The translations under genes were made by a program, and so were the position numbers. Under the pieces are notes generated by a model. It was given only the letters and a program-made list of their open reading frames with translations, was not told where the DNA came from and did not search any database. Shown here piece by piece: positions 16,143 through 24,646 of a DNA stretch of 64,000 nucleotides (position 1 is its first letter; each line of letters opens with the position of its first letter). Origin of the DNA: Thermodesulfobacterium hveragerdense DSM 12571. Its GTDB lineage: Bacteria; Desulfobacterota; Thermodesulfobacteria; Thermodesulfobacteriales; Thermodesulfobacteriaceae. Location of the stretch: assembly GCF_000423845.1 (NCBI RefSeq), contig NZ_AUIT01000002.1, forward strand, positions 1 to 64,000, in the 5' to 3' direction.

Positions 16143-16625
16143 ATGGAGGGGATTAAAGAAGATTTCTATGTGAAAGTTTTTTATCGTTTAGGTCTTGAAG
16201 AGGAAAAAGCTCCGGAATGGTTTTCTCAGGAGCTTGAAACTTCTTTTATTTTAGGAAGAGAACACATTCCGAGGGTTATAGAAGAGGCTATTTTAGGTAA
16301 AAAAGAAGGAGACGAAGTTAAAATAGTGCTTCCTCCTGAGTCAGCTTATGGACCACATCTTCCTTATTTAATAAAAGAGGTAGAGATAAGCAGTCTTAAG
16401 CATCCGGAAAAAATAAAGGTAGGGGAATGGTATGACGAAGTAAGCCCTTATGGAGCAAGGATTTCGTTTAAAGTTCTTGAGGTCAACGGAGATAAAATAA
16501 AGGCAGATTTCAACCATCCTGCCGCAGGTAAAAACGTGGTGATTACTCTTAAAGTGTTAGAGGCAAGACCCGCTACTCCTTATGAAATCATGGCTGCTGA
16601 GATGAAAGCTTGTTCTGGGGGTTGA
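16143..16625 (+). CDS. SlyD-like FKBP-type peptidyl-prolyl isomerase
   Basis: A 160-residue protein with the SlyD layout. An FKBP half contains LGREHIPRVIEEAILGKKEGDE and PPESAYGPH, an insert-in-flap chaperone region follows, and the closing strand is DFNHPAAGKNVVITLKVLE. It catalyses proline isomerisation and acts as a chaperone. The His/Cys-rich metal-binding tail of E. coli SlyD is missing; only CSGG remains. The ATG at 16143 is preferred over a TTG at 16128 because GGAGG (16133-16137) lies five bases before it. It follows argF by 38 bases. Confidence 0.88.
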   Translation: MEGIKEDFYVKVFYRLGLEEEKAPEWFSQELETSFILGREHIPRVIEEAILGKKEGDEVKIVLPPESAYGPHLPYLIKEVEISSLKHPEKIKVGEWYDEVSPYGARISFKVLEVNGDKIKADFNHPAAGKNVVITLKVLEARPATPYEIMAAEMKACSGG

Positions 16626-16666
16626 AGATAGGTTTTACCAGAGAGGTTTCTCTGGAGACTTAGAGG

Positions 16667-17617
16667 GTGAATCCTTTTTTAGTAGTAAAGAACCTTACCT
16701 TAGGGTTAACCTATAATCGCGTTCCTTTAGTGGAAAAGGTAAGTTTTGAGGTCAAAAAAGGTGAGGTCCTTGGAGTTTTAGGAGAAAGTGGATCTGGGAA
16801 AACCTTAACAGGGTTTTCCTTGCTCAGACTTTTTCCTCCTGGGATTTCTTATTACTCAGGAGAAGTCTGGATAGATGGCCTTTCTCTTTATTCTTTGGAA
16901 GAAAAAGATCTTTTCCGAATAAGAGGGAAAAAAATTGCTATCATCTTGCAAGATCCTTTGAGCTCATTAAACCCGGTTTTATCTGTCAAAGAACAGTTAG
17001 AAGAAGTCTTAAAGGCTCATCGACCTGACCTTACTAAGAAAGAACGTTTTGATAAGATGTTAAATCTTTTAAAAGAAGTTGGGATTTCAGACCCAGAAAT
17101 ACGATTAAAGAGTTATCCCCATCAGCTTTCTGGAGGGTTGAGACAAAGGATAATGATAGCCATAGCCCTTGCTGGAGACCCTGAAATATTGGTAGCCGAT
17201 GAACCTACTACTGCCATCGACCCAACCCTGCAAATACAGGTTTTAAACTTGTTAAAAAGACTAAACAGGGAAAGAGGCCTAACGATAGTGTTTATTTCTC
17301 ATGATTTAGGGGTTATAAGATGGATAGCCCACAGAGTTGCTGTTTTTTATGCAGGAGAGATAGTAGAACTTGCACCGGTAGAAAGGTTATTTTTAACCCC
17401 TTTACATCCCTATACGCAGGCTTTAATAAACTCCTATCCTAAAGAGGGAAAGTTTAAGGTAGATTTAAAAGGAGGGGTGGTAGAACTTTCTAAAAAGCCT
17501 GAAGGTTGTTACTATCAGCTTCGTTGTGATCATCCCTGTGACAAAGCTAAATCTTATCATCCTCAATTGTTAGAGGTTGCTTCTCAACATTGGGTAAGAT
17601 GTTTTAGGTATGAATAA
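16667..17617 (+). CDS. Oligopeptide/dipeptide ABC transporter ATPase, OppD/DppD type
   Basis: A 316-residue ATPase with Walker A GESGSGKT (near residue 38), Q-loop in ILQDPLSSLNP, signature LSGGLRQR and Walker B VADEPTTAIDP. A C-terminal oligopeptide-transporter region carries paired Cys (CYYQLRCDHPC). The GTG start follows GGAGACTTAGAGG. The next gene, a paralogous ATPase, overlaps it by eight bases. The permease and substrate-binding partners are not in the window, so the pair probably serves a transporter encoded elsewhere. Confidence 0.88.
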   Translation: MNPFLVVKNLTLGLTYNRVPLVEKVSFEVKKGEVLGVLGESGSGKTLTGFSLLRLFPPGISYYSGEVWIDGLSLYSLEEKDLFRIRGKKIAIILQDPLSSLNPVLSVKEQLEEVLKAHRPDLTKKERFDKMLNLLKEVGISDPEIRLKSYPHQLSGGLRQRIMIAIALAGDPEILVADEPTTAIDPTLQIQVLNLLKRLNRERGLTIVFISHDLGVIRWIAHRVAVFYAGEIVELAPVERLFLTPLHPYTQALINSYPKEGKFKVDLKGGVVELSKKPEGCYYQLRCDHPCDKAKSYHPQLLEVASQHWVRCFRYE

Positions 17618-18563
17618 ACCTGTACTGGAAATTAAAAATATATGGAAGACCTATCATGTAAAGGTTTTAGGTGGATTAAAAAGTTATGAGGTGGTGGCTC
17701 TAAGAGGGATAAGTTTAAAGATAGAAAAGGGTGAGGTATTAGGAATTTTAGGGGAAAGTGGATGTGGTAAGTCAACTCTTGCGAAAATAGCCTTAGGTCT
17801 TGAAACTCCAGATAAAGGGGAGGTTTTTTGGTTTGGTAAGTCTTTGAAAAATCTTAATGGTAATACTTATAAGGCCTTAAGGGCGAAAGTGCAGGCTGTT
17901 TTACAAGATCCTTATTCTTCTCTAAACCCTCGTTATAAGATAAAAGATGTACTTTTAGAACCCTACTTCATTAACATAAGTCCTGATAAAAAAGAGGGAT
18001 TAAGTAAGGCTCAAGAGCTTTTAAACCAGGTAGGGCTGGATATCTCGGTGTTAGAAAAATATCCCCATGAGTTAAGCGGAGGTCAGCGTCAAAGGGTAGC
18101 CTTAGCCAGGGCTTTGATGGTTAACCCTGAGTTGTTAGTTCTCGATGAACCAACCTCTGCGTTAGACGTAACCATTCAAGCACAAATCCTTGAGCTTATG
18201 AAAACTTTAAAAGAACGTTACCAACTAAGCTATCTTTTAATAAGCCATTCCTTGCCTGTGGTTTTTTATCTTGCTGATTGGATAGGGGTGATATATCTTG
18301 GAACTTTGGTAGAGCTATGTCATAAAAGTTCGTTTAAACGTCTTAAACACCATCCTTATACCGAGCTTCTTATACGGTCTTATCTTGATCCCTTTGCTCC
18401 CTCTCAGATATTTCCTGAAATAGAAGTAGAACTTAACCCTCCTATTTCTGACGGATGTGTTTTCTTAGATAGATGTCCTGTTAAGACCAAAGATTGCTAT
18501 AAAACAAACCCATCACTTGTTAAAAAGACTGATTTACAATATATAGCTTGTTTTAATGTATAG
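17610..18563 (+). CDS. Oligopeptide/dipeptide ABC transporter ATPase, OppF/DppF type
   Basis: A 317-residue ATPase with Walker A GESGCGKST (near residue 48), VLQDPYSSLNPR, signature LSGGQRQR and Walker B LVLDEPTSALDV. The C-terminal CVFLDRCPVKTKDC motif is typical of OppF/DppF. It is translationally coupled to the preceding ATPase. Such pairs form the heterodimeric motor of peptide or nickel/opine importers. The substrate cannot be assigned. Confidence 0.88.
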   Translation: MNKPVLEIKNIWKTYHVKVLGGLKSYEVVALRGISLKIEKGEVLGILGESGCGKSTLAKIALGLETPDKGEVFWFGKSLKNLNGNTYKALRAKVQAVLQDPYSSLNPRYKIKDVLLEPYFINISPDKKEGLSKAQELLNQVGLDISVLEKYPHELSGGQRQRVALARALMVNPELLVLDEPTSALDVTIQAQILELMKTLKERYQLSYLLISHSLPVVFYLADWIGVIYLGTLVELCHKSSFKRLKHHPYTELLIRSYLDPFAPSQIFPEIEVELNPPISDGCVFLDRCPVKTKDCYKTNPSLVKKTDLQYIACFNV

Positions 18564-18934
18564 TTAACTATATGTTGTTTTAACTTCTTCCTTTTATGTT
18601 AAAAAATGGAAAAAAAGAAAAAAAACAAAAAACAGAAAACGGTAAAGAAAAAAAGAGATGTTAAAAACTATCCCCTTGGCTTTTAATAAAAACTTAACCT
18701 TAGATTCTTTATCCTTACTAAGGTTCAATAGCTGCCTTTTAATAACTATCTGAATCTTTGTTAAAAAGAAAAATTAAAATAAAAAATAAAAACCGACCTA
18801 AACCATCTTTTCTAAAATTTGAAAATCTCAGGGACTTTGTTTAAATTAAGTAATACAAGATAGAGGTCTTAAAAATTTAAATCTTTAACATCTTTTTACT
18901 CAAGATGTTCATTTAAGAGATGTATGGAGGTATT
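18564..18934. other. AT-rich spacer before dnaA with inverted repeats; possible origin region
   Basis: No gene is seen in about 370 bp. Visible elements are the palindrome TATAGTTAACTATA (18559-18572), a purine-rich A/G tract (18606-18660), the perfect inverted repeat AACCTTAG (18696-18703)/CTAAGGTT (18718-18725), and repeated TTTTAATAA-type blocks. I found no clear TTATNCACA DnaA box, so origin function is only a possibility suggested by position and composition. Confidence 0.3.
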
Positions 18935-20281
18935 ATGTCTGTTAGTTGGTCTTTAGTTAAAAGTAAGATAAAAGAGTTGTTACCAGAACCTATATTTAAG
19001 GTGTGGTTTGAGGCTCTCAACGGAGAGGTGGTCGAGGGTAAGCTTGTTTTAGAAGTTCCAAACGAGTTTACTAAAAACTGGATAGAGGAAAACTATTCAA
19101 CCTTATTAAGTCAAATAACAGCAGAGTATGGATTGATAGGGTATGGGTTTGCATTACATGAAATCCCTAAGGCTGAACAGTTAATCATACCTTATAATCC
19201 TGTAAATCTCATAGGAAGAAAACTTAGTCCTAAATATACCTTTGAGGATTTTGTGGTAGGGAAATGTAATGAATTTGCCTATAACATCTGCTATCAAGTA
19301 GCAGAGGAAAGGCCTAAGGGATATTTGATCTATCTTTATGGGAACTTTGGTTTAGGGAAAACCCATCTTACTCAGGCAGTAGGGAATACTCTCTTTAGTA
19401 GAGGTTTTGATCGTGTTTACTATCTTACTGCCCAGGATTTTTTAAACTATATGGTAAAATACCTTAGGTCTGGGATGATAGAAACCTTTAAAGAAAACTT
19501 TAAGGAGTATTGTGAGGTTTTGCTGTTAGAAGGGATTCATTTCTTTGCAGGAAAAGAGTACACCCAGAATGAACTTGCCTTTCTTTTAGACTATCTTTTA
19601 GACCAGGGAAAAACTATAATCTTTACCTCTCATAAGATGCCACAGGAACTAAACAGTATAGAAAGTTCTCTTAGGTCAAGGTTAAACTCATCGTTAATCA
19701 TTAAACTTAACGCACCAGATTTTCAAACTCGCAAAAAGATTATAAGACATAAAGCTAAAAAATTGGGATACAACTTAGGGTATGAAATAGTAGAATATTT
19801 AGCAAGAAAAGTAAGGGGAGATGTGAGACAGATAGAAAGTGTAGTTTTAGGGCTTATTGCCCGGGCTTCTTTATTAAAAGAACCTGTTTCTTTAACCTTA
19901 GCCAAAGAACTTATCGAGGAAATAGGTCTTAAGGATAGCTCTGACTCAGTAGATTTTGTCATAGAAACTACCTGTAAATTTTTTGGGATAGCCAAAGAAG
20001 ACCTTTTTTCTTCTTCCAGAAAAAAAGAACTTTCTCTTTCACGTCAGGTGATTATTTATCTTCTTAGGAATATTCTTAAAAAGCCTCTAAAAGACATCTC
20101 GCAAATTTTCAAAAAACAGCACTCTACGATCATCTACAACCTTAAAACTTTTGAGCAAAAGGTCCAGAAGGATGTCTCACTAAGAGCACGGCTCGATTAT
20201 CTGATAAAAGAAATTAACTTAGAATTAAACGATAAGAATTTGGATACCGAGATTGAGACTTCAGATGAAATCCTTCTCTAA
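18935..20281 (+). CDS. dnaA: Chromosomal replication initiator DnaA, divergent
   Basis: A 448-residue protein with DnaA domain I (WSLVKSKIKELLPEPIFKVWFEAL), Walker A GNFGLGKTHL (near residue 133), the box VII-like SSLRSRL, sensor II-like VRGDVRQIES and a C-terminal DNA-binding domain ending KKQHSTIIYNLKTFEQKV. Walker B is unusual: LLLEGIHFFAGK replaces the usual LLIDDIQF, and the sensor 1 TSD is TSH. The start at 18935 is favoured over the ATG at 18920 because GGAGG (18926-18930) lies between them. The gene is not next to dnaN or gyrB. It may be the main initiator or a second DnaA-like protein. Confidence 0.85.
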   Translation: MSVSWSLVKSKIKELLPEPIFKVWFEALNGEVVEGKLVLEVPNEFTKNWIEENYSTLLSQITAEYGLIGYGFALHEIPKAEQLIIPYNPVNLIGRKLSPKYTFEDFVVGKCNEFAYNICYQVAEERPKGYLIYLYGNFGLGKTHLTQAVGNTLFSRGFDRVYYLTAQDFLNYMVKYLRSGMIETFKENFKEYCEVLLLEGIHFFAGKEYTQNELAFLLDYLLDQGKTIIFTSHKMPQELNSIESSLRSRLNSSLIIKLNAPDFQTRKKIIRHKAKKLGYNLGYEIVEYLARKVRGDVRQIESVVLGLIARASLLKEPVSLTLAKELIEEIGLKDSSDSVDFVIETTCKFFGIAKEDLFSSSRKKELSLSRQVIIYLLRNILKKPLKDISQIFKKQHSTIIYNLKTFEQKVQKDVSLRARLDYLIKEINLELNDKNLDTEIETSDEILL

Positions 20282-21644
20282 ATTTCTTTCGAGGCTTAAA
20301 GACATCTTAGGAGAGAATAAGGTTCTTACTCAATCAAAAGACGTTGTGGTTTACTCTTTTGATTCTTCTGCGGCTATCGGGGTACCTTTAGCGGTAGCTT
20401 TTCCTGAAATAAAAGAAGAGGTAATAGAGGTTTTAAAACTTATCGCAGAATATAAGGTACCTTTGGTACCAAGAGGTGCTGGGACTGCAACCACAGGTAG
20501 TGCAGTTTCTCACACTAATGGCCTTATTTTGTCCTTTGAGCGTATGAACCGAATTTTAGAACTGAACTTAGAAGAAAGGATAGTTGTGGTTGAACCTGGT
20601 GTGTTAAACGGAGAACTTAAAAACTATCTGAAAAAGTTTGGCCTTTTTTATCCACCAGATCCGGCAAGTTATAACTACTCTACGATAGGAGGGAATGTAG
20701 CTACAGGGGCAGGAGGCCCAAGAGGTCTTAAGTATGGGACAACCAAAGACTATGTGTTAGCTTTAGAAGTAGGATTGCCAGGAGGAAAGATATTCTGGAC
20801 AGGTCCCTTTACCCTTAAAGGGGTGGTTGGTTATAATCTTACCCCTATTTTTGTGGGTTCTGAAGGCACCTTAGGGGTTTTTACTGAGATAGTCTTAAAA
20901 GTGGTACCTTTACCAGAAACAAGAGTCCTTTTGTTATCTTACCATGAGAGAGAAGAAGAACCGTTAGAAATCATCTCAGAGCTTTTGAAAGCCCTTATTA
21001 CTCCTGCTTCTGCAGAATTTATAGACAAGACCACTCTTTTAGCTTTATCAAAGAACAAACAGATAGAACTACCTGACAAAAAGGTTAGGGCCCTTCTCTT
21101 TTTAGAGTTAGACGGAACGATAGAGTCGGTTAAGAAAGAACTGAAAAAGGTAGAGGAATTATATCAGATAAAGGGAATTTTTTATCATAAAGCTGAAACA
21201 GAAGAAAAGATAGAAACACTCTGGGAGATAAGAAGAGCGGTTTCTCCGTCAGTAAGGATGTTAGGGGAAAGAAAGATTTCAGATGATGTGGTTTTACCAA
21301 GACGAAACATGAAAGAGTTTTTAAAGAAGGTTAGGAAGTTAGAAGAAGAAAAGGGGATCTATGTATGCTGTTTTGGTCATGCTGGGGACGGAAATTTTCA
21401 TGTAAATCTTCTTTTTTCTTCAGAAAAGGAAGAAGAGGCTAAGACCTTAAGGGAGGCTATTTTGAAAGAGGTTTTAAACCTGAAAGGAACCCTTTCTGGT
21501 GAACATGGCATAGGTTATGTAAAACGCTCATTTGTAGCCTGGGAACTAACCCCTCTTCAGTTAGAACTTATGAGAGGTCTTAAAAAGGTGTTTGACCCTG
21601 AAAATCTTTTAAACCCAGAGATAAAAATCCCTTTTAATTTATAA
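20265..21644 (+). CDS. FAD-linked oxidase, GlcD (glycolate/D-lactate dehydrogenase) family
   Basis: About 459 residues. The N-terminal FAD-binding type 4 domain contains PRGAGTATTGSA (near residue 70) and YNYSTIGGNVATGAGG. The C-terminal domain carries GHAGDGNFHVNLL and GTLSGEHGIGYVK, typical of GlcD/D-lactate dehydrogenase. It oxidises a 2-hydroxy acid. The frame is open from a TTG at 20253, but the ATG at 20265 is a more usual start. Both overlap the end of dnaA, and no good ribosome-binding site was seen for either. Its usual partners GlcE and GlcF are absent nearby. Confidence 0.85.
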   Translation: MKSFSKFLSRLKDILGENKVLTQSKDVVVYSFDSSAAIGVPLAVAFPEIKEEVIEVLKLIAEYKVPLVPRGAGTATTGSAVSHTNGLILSFERMNRILELNLEERIVVVEPGVLNGELKNYLKKFGLFYPPDPASYNYSTIGGNVATGAGGPRGLKYGTTKDYVLALEVGLPGGKIFWTGPFTLKGVVGYNLTPIFVGSEGTLGVFTEIVLKVVPLPETRVLLLSYHEREEEPLEIISELLKALITPASAEFIDKTTLLALSKNKQIELPDKKVRALLFLELDGTIESVKKELKKVEELYQIKGIFYHKAETEEKIETLWEIRRAVSPSVRMLGERKISDDVVLPRRNMKEFLKKVRKLEEEKGIYVCCFGHAGDGNFHVNLLFSSEKEEEAKTLREAILKEVLNLKGTLSGEHGIGYVKRSFVAWELTPLQLELMRGLKKVFDPENLLNPEIKIPFNL

Positions 21645-21652
21645 AGACTGTT

Positions 21653-22435
21653 ATGAGCCTTTATAACAAGATAAAACGCTTGGTAGGTAGGGCTATTTTT
21701 GGATATCAAATGTTATCCTCTGAGGATGTAATCATAGTGGCTATGTCTGGGGGAGAAGATAGCTTAGCTTTGGCTTATTTTTTAAGTGAGTGGAGAAAAA
21801 AGTTAAGAGCAAACTACAGGTTGATTGGTGTGCATTTAGACATGGGGTTTCCCTGTGATCAAGAAGTTTATAACAGGGGAGTTAAGTGGCTTGAAGGATT
21901 TTGTTATGGTTTAGATATAGAATTTTATGTAGAAAAAACTAACTGTGGGGAGCAGGCTTTAGAGGTTGCGGAAAAAAAGACTACCTCTCCTTGCTTCGTT
22001 TGTTCTTGGCATAGAAGAAAACATCTTTTTAAGTTAGCTGAAACCTGGAAGGCTAACAAGATAGCCTTTGGACATCATAAAGATGATCTTTTGACTACCT
22101 TTTTCATCAACCTTTTTTATCACGGAGAACTTTCTACCATTTTACCTGTTCAGGAGATGTTTAAAGGAAAGGTTTATCTTATAAGACCTCTTATTTTTGT
22201 AGAAAAAGATATGCTCTCAAGATTTGTAAAAGCCCAAGGTTGGGAGATTTTAGAAAACCCTTGCCCTTTTTCTGACAAAACCAAGAGAAAGTTTTTAGAC
22301 CACTGGCTTAAAGAGAACGTCTACACTCTGGATCCAAGAATTAAAAAAAGTATCTTTAACGCGGTATTTAACCCAAAGATAGAATATTTACCCCAAAAAC
22401 CTGTTCCATCTTATAAAAACAATCTTCAGAGGTAA
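21653..22435 (+). CDS. TtcA/TtuA-family tRNA thiolation ATPase
   Basis: A 260-residue N-type ATP pyrophosphatase with the PP-loop SGGEDSLAL (near residue 32), a central CFVCSWHRR (CxxC) motif near 114 and FGHHKDD near 138. This is the TtcA layout, in which Cys residues hold a 4Fe-4S cluster for 2-thiolation of tRNA. The PP-loop has Glu where SGGxDS often has Lys or Val. It lies eight bases after the GlcD-like gene. TtcA (position 32) and TtuA (position 54) cannot be separated by eye, and the N-terminal zinc finger of TtuA is not seen. Confidence 0.75.
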   Translation: MSLYNKIKRLVGRAIFGYQMLSSEDVIIVAMSGGEDSLALAYFLSEWRKKLRANYRLIGVHLDMGFPCDQEVYNRGVKWLEGFCYGLDIEFYVEKTNCGEQALEVAEKKTTSPCFVCSWHRRKHLFKLAETWKANKIAFGHHKDDLLTTFFINLFYHGELSTILPVQEMFKGKVYLIRPLIFVEKDMLSRFVKAQGWEILENPCPFSDKTKRKFLDHWLKENVYTLDPRIKKSIFNAVFNPKIEYLPQKPVPSYKNNLQR

Positions 22436-22445
22436 GGTTATTGAA

Positions 22446-23222
22446 ATGTTCTACGTACTTTTAGCAGGGATGTTTACTTGGTTTGCTACAGGCATCGGAA
22501 GTTTAGGAGTTTTTCTTTTAAAACGACCAAACCCTAAGTTTTTTTCTATATCCTTAGGGTTTTCAGCTGGGGTAATGATAGCAGCAAGCTTTTGGTCTTT
22601 GTTAACGCCAGCTTTGGAGATGGCTAAAAAGTTCCCTTTTCCTCCTTTTGTTGTTGTAAGCATAGGGTTCGTCTTAGGGGTTTTATTTTTAAGGTTGCTT
22701 GATTTGCTGGTTCCTCACCTACATCTTTTTGGTTCTGAGGAGGAAAAAGAAGGTTTTAAGGTTTCTTTAAGCGTTAGCGCCTTAGTTTTTTTAGCCATTA
22801 CCCTTCATAACATCCCTGAAGGATTGGCTGTTGGGGTTGCTTTTGGTAGTGTAAACCAAGAGGGATATTTTATCCAGGAAGCCATAAACTTGGCTTTAGG
22901 TATAGGGATACAGAATATACCAGAAGGGTTAGCCTTAGGGTTAACCCTTAAATTAAGTGGTATGTCTAAGCCTAAGGCCTTTATTTTAAGTTTTCTTTCA
23001 GCCGTGATAGAACCATTTTTTGCCTTGATGGGCTTTGGCGTGGTATCTTATTCTTCCTATTTTTTACCCTATTCTTTAAGTTTTGCTGCTGGTGCTATGA
23101 TGTTTGTAACCATAGAGGAGCTTCTTCCTGAGGCTCAAAAGGCTGCGAACACAGATTATTCCTCTTTGGGGTTTGGCTTAGGATTCCTTATCATGATGGC
23201 CCTTGATACCTATTTAGGTTAA
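22446..23222 (+). CDS. ZIP-family metal transporter
   Basis: A 258-residue membrane protein with about eight helices. The two ZIP metal-binding helices are visible as HNIPEGLAVGVAFG (near residue 120) and QNIPEGLALGLTLK (near 157), with a later EELLPEA. A His/Glu-bearing loop (HLHLFGSEEEKEG) lies between helices 3 and 4. This ZupT/GufA-like group imports zinc and other divalent metals. It follows the TtcA-like gene by 10 bases. Confidence 0.88.
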   Translation: MFYVLLAGMFTWFATGIGSLGVFLLKRPNPKFFSISLGFSAGVMIAASFWSLLTPALEMAKKFPFPPFVVVSIGFVLGVLFLRLLDLLVPHLHLFGSEEEKEGFKVSLSVSALVFLAITLHNIPEGLAVGVAFGSVNQEGYFIQEAINLALGIGIQNIPEGLALGLTLKLSGMSKPKAFILSFLSAVIEPFFALMGFGVVSYSSYFLPYSLSFAAGAMMFVTIEELLPEAQKAANTDYSSLGFGLGFLIMMALDTYLG

Positions 23223-23266
23223 ACCTTTCTTGACATTTTCTGAAACAAAGTCATATTTTATAAGAT

Positions 23267-24646
23267 ATGAAAGAGATTTGGATAGTTGATGATGAAATAG
23301 GAATTTTAGAGGTTTTAGAGGATATTCTTAAAGATGAAAACTATAAGGTTAAGACTTTTCTTTATGCAAAAGATTTTCTAAGGGAAATAAATCTTAGGCC
23401 TCCTGATGCGGTTTTTTTAGACCTTTGGCTTAAAGATGCAGACGGACTTGAAGTTTTAGATACTATCAAAAAGCTGTATCCATATTTACCGGTTATTGTT
23501 ATTTCAGGTCATGGCACCATTGAAACAGCGGTCAAAGCTATCAAGATGGGGGCTTTTGATTTTATAGAAAAACCCCTGTCTTACGAAAGAATAATGGTTA
23601 CCTTAGAGAATGCCTTAAGGGTTAGTTCTTTAGAGGAAGAAAACAAAAGATTAAGAGAAAAGCTTCTTGGTGAGGTTAAATTAACCGGGGTTTCTTCTGC
23701 GATTGAATCTTTAAGAGAGGTTATCTATAAAGTAGCCCCAACCGATACTACTGTCCTTATTTTAGGAGAATCAGGGGTCGGAAAGGAGGTAGTGGCTAAG
23801 TTTATTCATTTTTATTCTAATCGGGCTAAAGAACCCTTTGTAGAGGTCAATTGTGCTGCTATACCTGATACCCTTATAGAAGCCGAACTTTTTGGATATG
23901 AGAGAGGGGCTTTTACCGGTGCCTTTACCTCAAAGGCAGGAAAATTAGAGCTTGCTAATCGTGGAACCCTTTTCCTTGATGAAATAGGAGATATGACCCT
24001 TCCTTCTCAGGCCAAAATTTTAAGGGTTTTACAGGAAAAAAAGTTTGAAAGGCTTGGAGGAACCCGTTCTATAGAGGTAGATGTAAGGATTATTGCAGCA
24101 ACCAATAAAGATTTAAGAGAGTCTATAAAAAAAGGTTCTTTTAGAGAAGACCTTTATTACCGCCTTAACGCCTTCCCTGTTTATATACCTCCGTTGAGAG
24201 AAAGAAAAGAAGATATACCAGTTTTGGTGGAAGAGTTTTTAGAAGAGATGAGTTATAAAACAGCCTCAGGGAGAAAACGTCTTAAACCAGATGCCCTTTC
24301 TGCTTTGATGGAATATCATTGGCCAGGAAACGTAAGAGAGTTAAAAAATTTTATAGAAAGGTTGGTCATTCTTTCAAACAAAAGTGAGATAGGTTATGAA
24401 GACCTTCCTGAAGATTTTAAAAGGCTTTTAAAAAGAAAGGATTCTCTTTATTTGCAGGACCAACCGTGGTTTCAAGAAAAAGATTTTAAGTTTGCTAAAC
24501 AACTTTTTGAAAAAGAGTTTATTAAAAGAAAGCTTTTGGAGTATGGTGGAAACATCTCCTATACCGCAAGAGAAATTGGAATAGAGCGGGCTTATCTTCA
24601 AAAAAAGATAAAAGAGTTAGGGATAAAAGAAGAGGTTAAGGAATAG
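23267..24646 (+). CDS. Sigma-54-dependent response regulator, NtrC family
   Basis: A 459-residue regulator. A receiver domain covers residues 1-120, with the phospho-acceptor Asp in FLDLWLKDADG (near 52) and Lys in EKPLS (near 103). An AAA+ sigma-54 activation domain (about 140-375) has GESGVGKE and the sigma-54 contact loop GAFTGA. A Fis-type helix-turn-helix ends the protein (NISYTAREIGIERAYLQKKI). It activates RpoN promoters by ATP hydrolysis. No sensor kinase adjoins it, so it is an orphan here. It overlaps the convergent tsaD end by 11 bases. Confidence 0.92.
   Translation: MKEIWIVDDEIGILEVLEDILKDENYKVKTFLYAKDFLREINLRPPDAVFLDLWLKDADGLEVLDTIKKLYPYLPVIVISGHGTIETAVKAIKMGAFDFIEKPLSYERIMVTLENALRVSSLEEENKRLREKLLGEVKLTGVSSAIESLREVIYKVAPTDTTVLILGESGVGKEVVAKFIHFYSNRAKEPFVEVNCAAIPDTLIEAELFGYERGAFTGAFTSKAGKLELANRGTLFLDEIGDMTLPSQAKILRVLQEKKFERLGGTRSIEVDVRIIAATNKDLRESIKKGSFREDLYYRLNAFPVYIPPLRERKEDIPVLVEEFLEEMSYKTASGRKRLKPDALSALMEYHWPGNVRELKNFIERLVILSNKSEIGYEDLPEDFKRLLKRKDSLYLQDQPWFQEKDFKFAKQLFEKEFIKRKLLEYGGNISYTAREIGIERAYLQKKIKELGIKEEVKE

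Noticed and set aside
18564-18934. Proven replication origin
   Set aside because: No clear DnaA boxes were found, so only the possibility is recorded.
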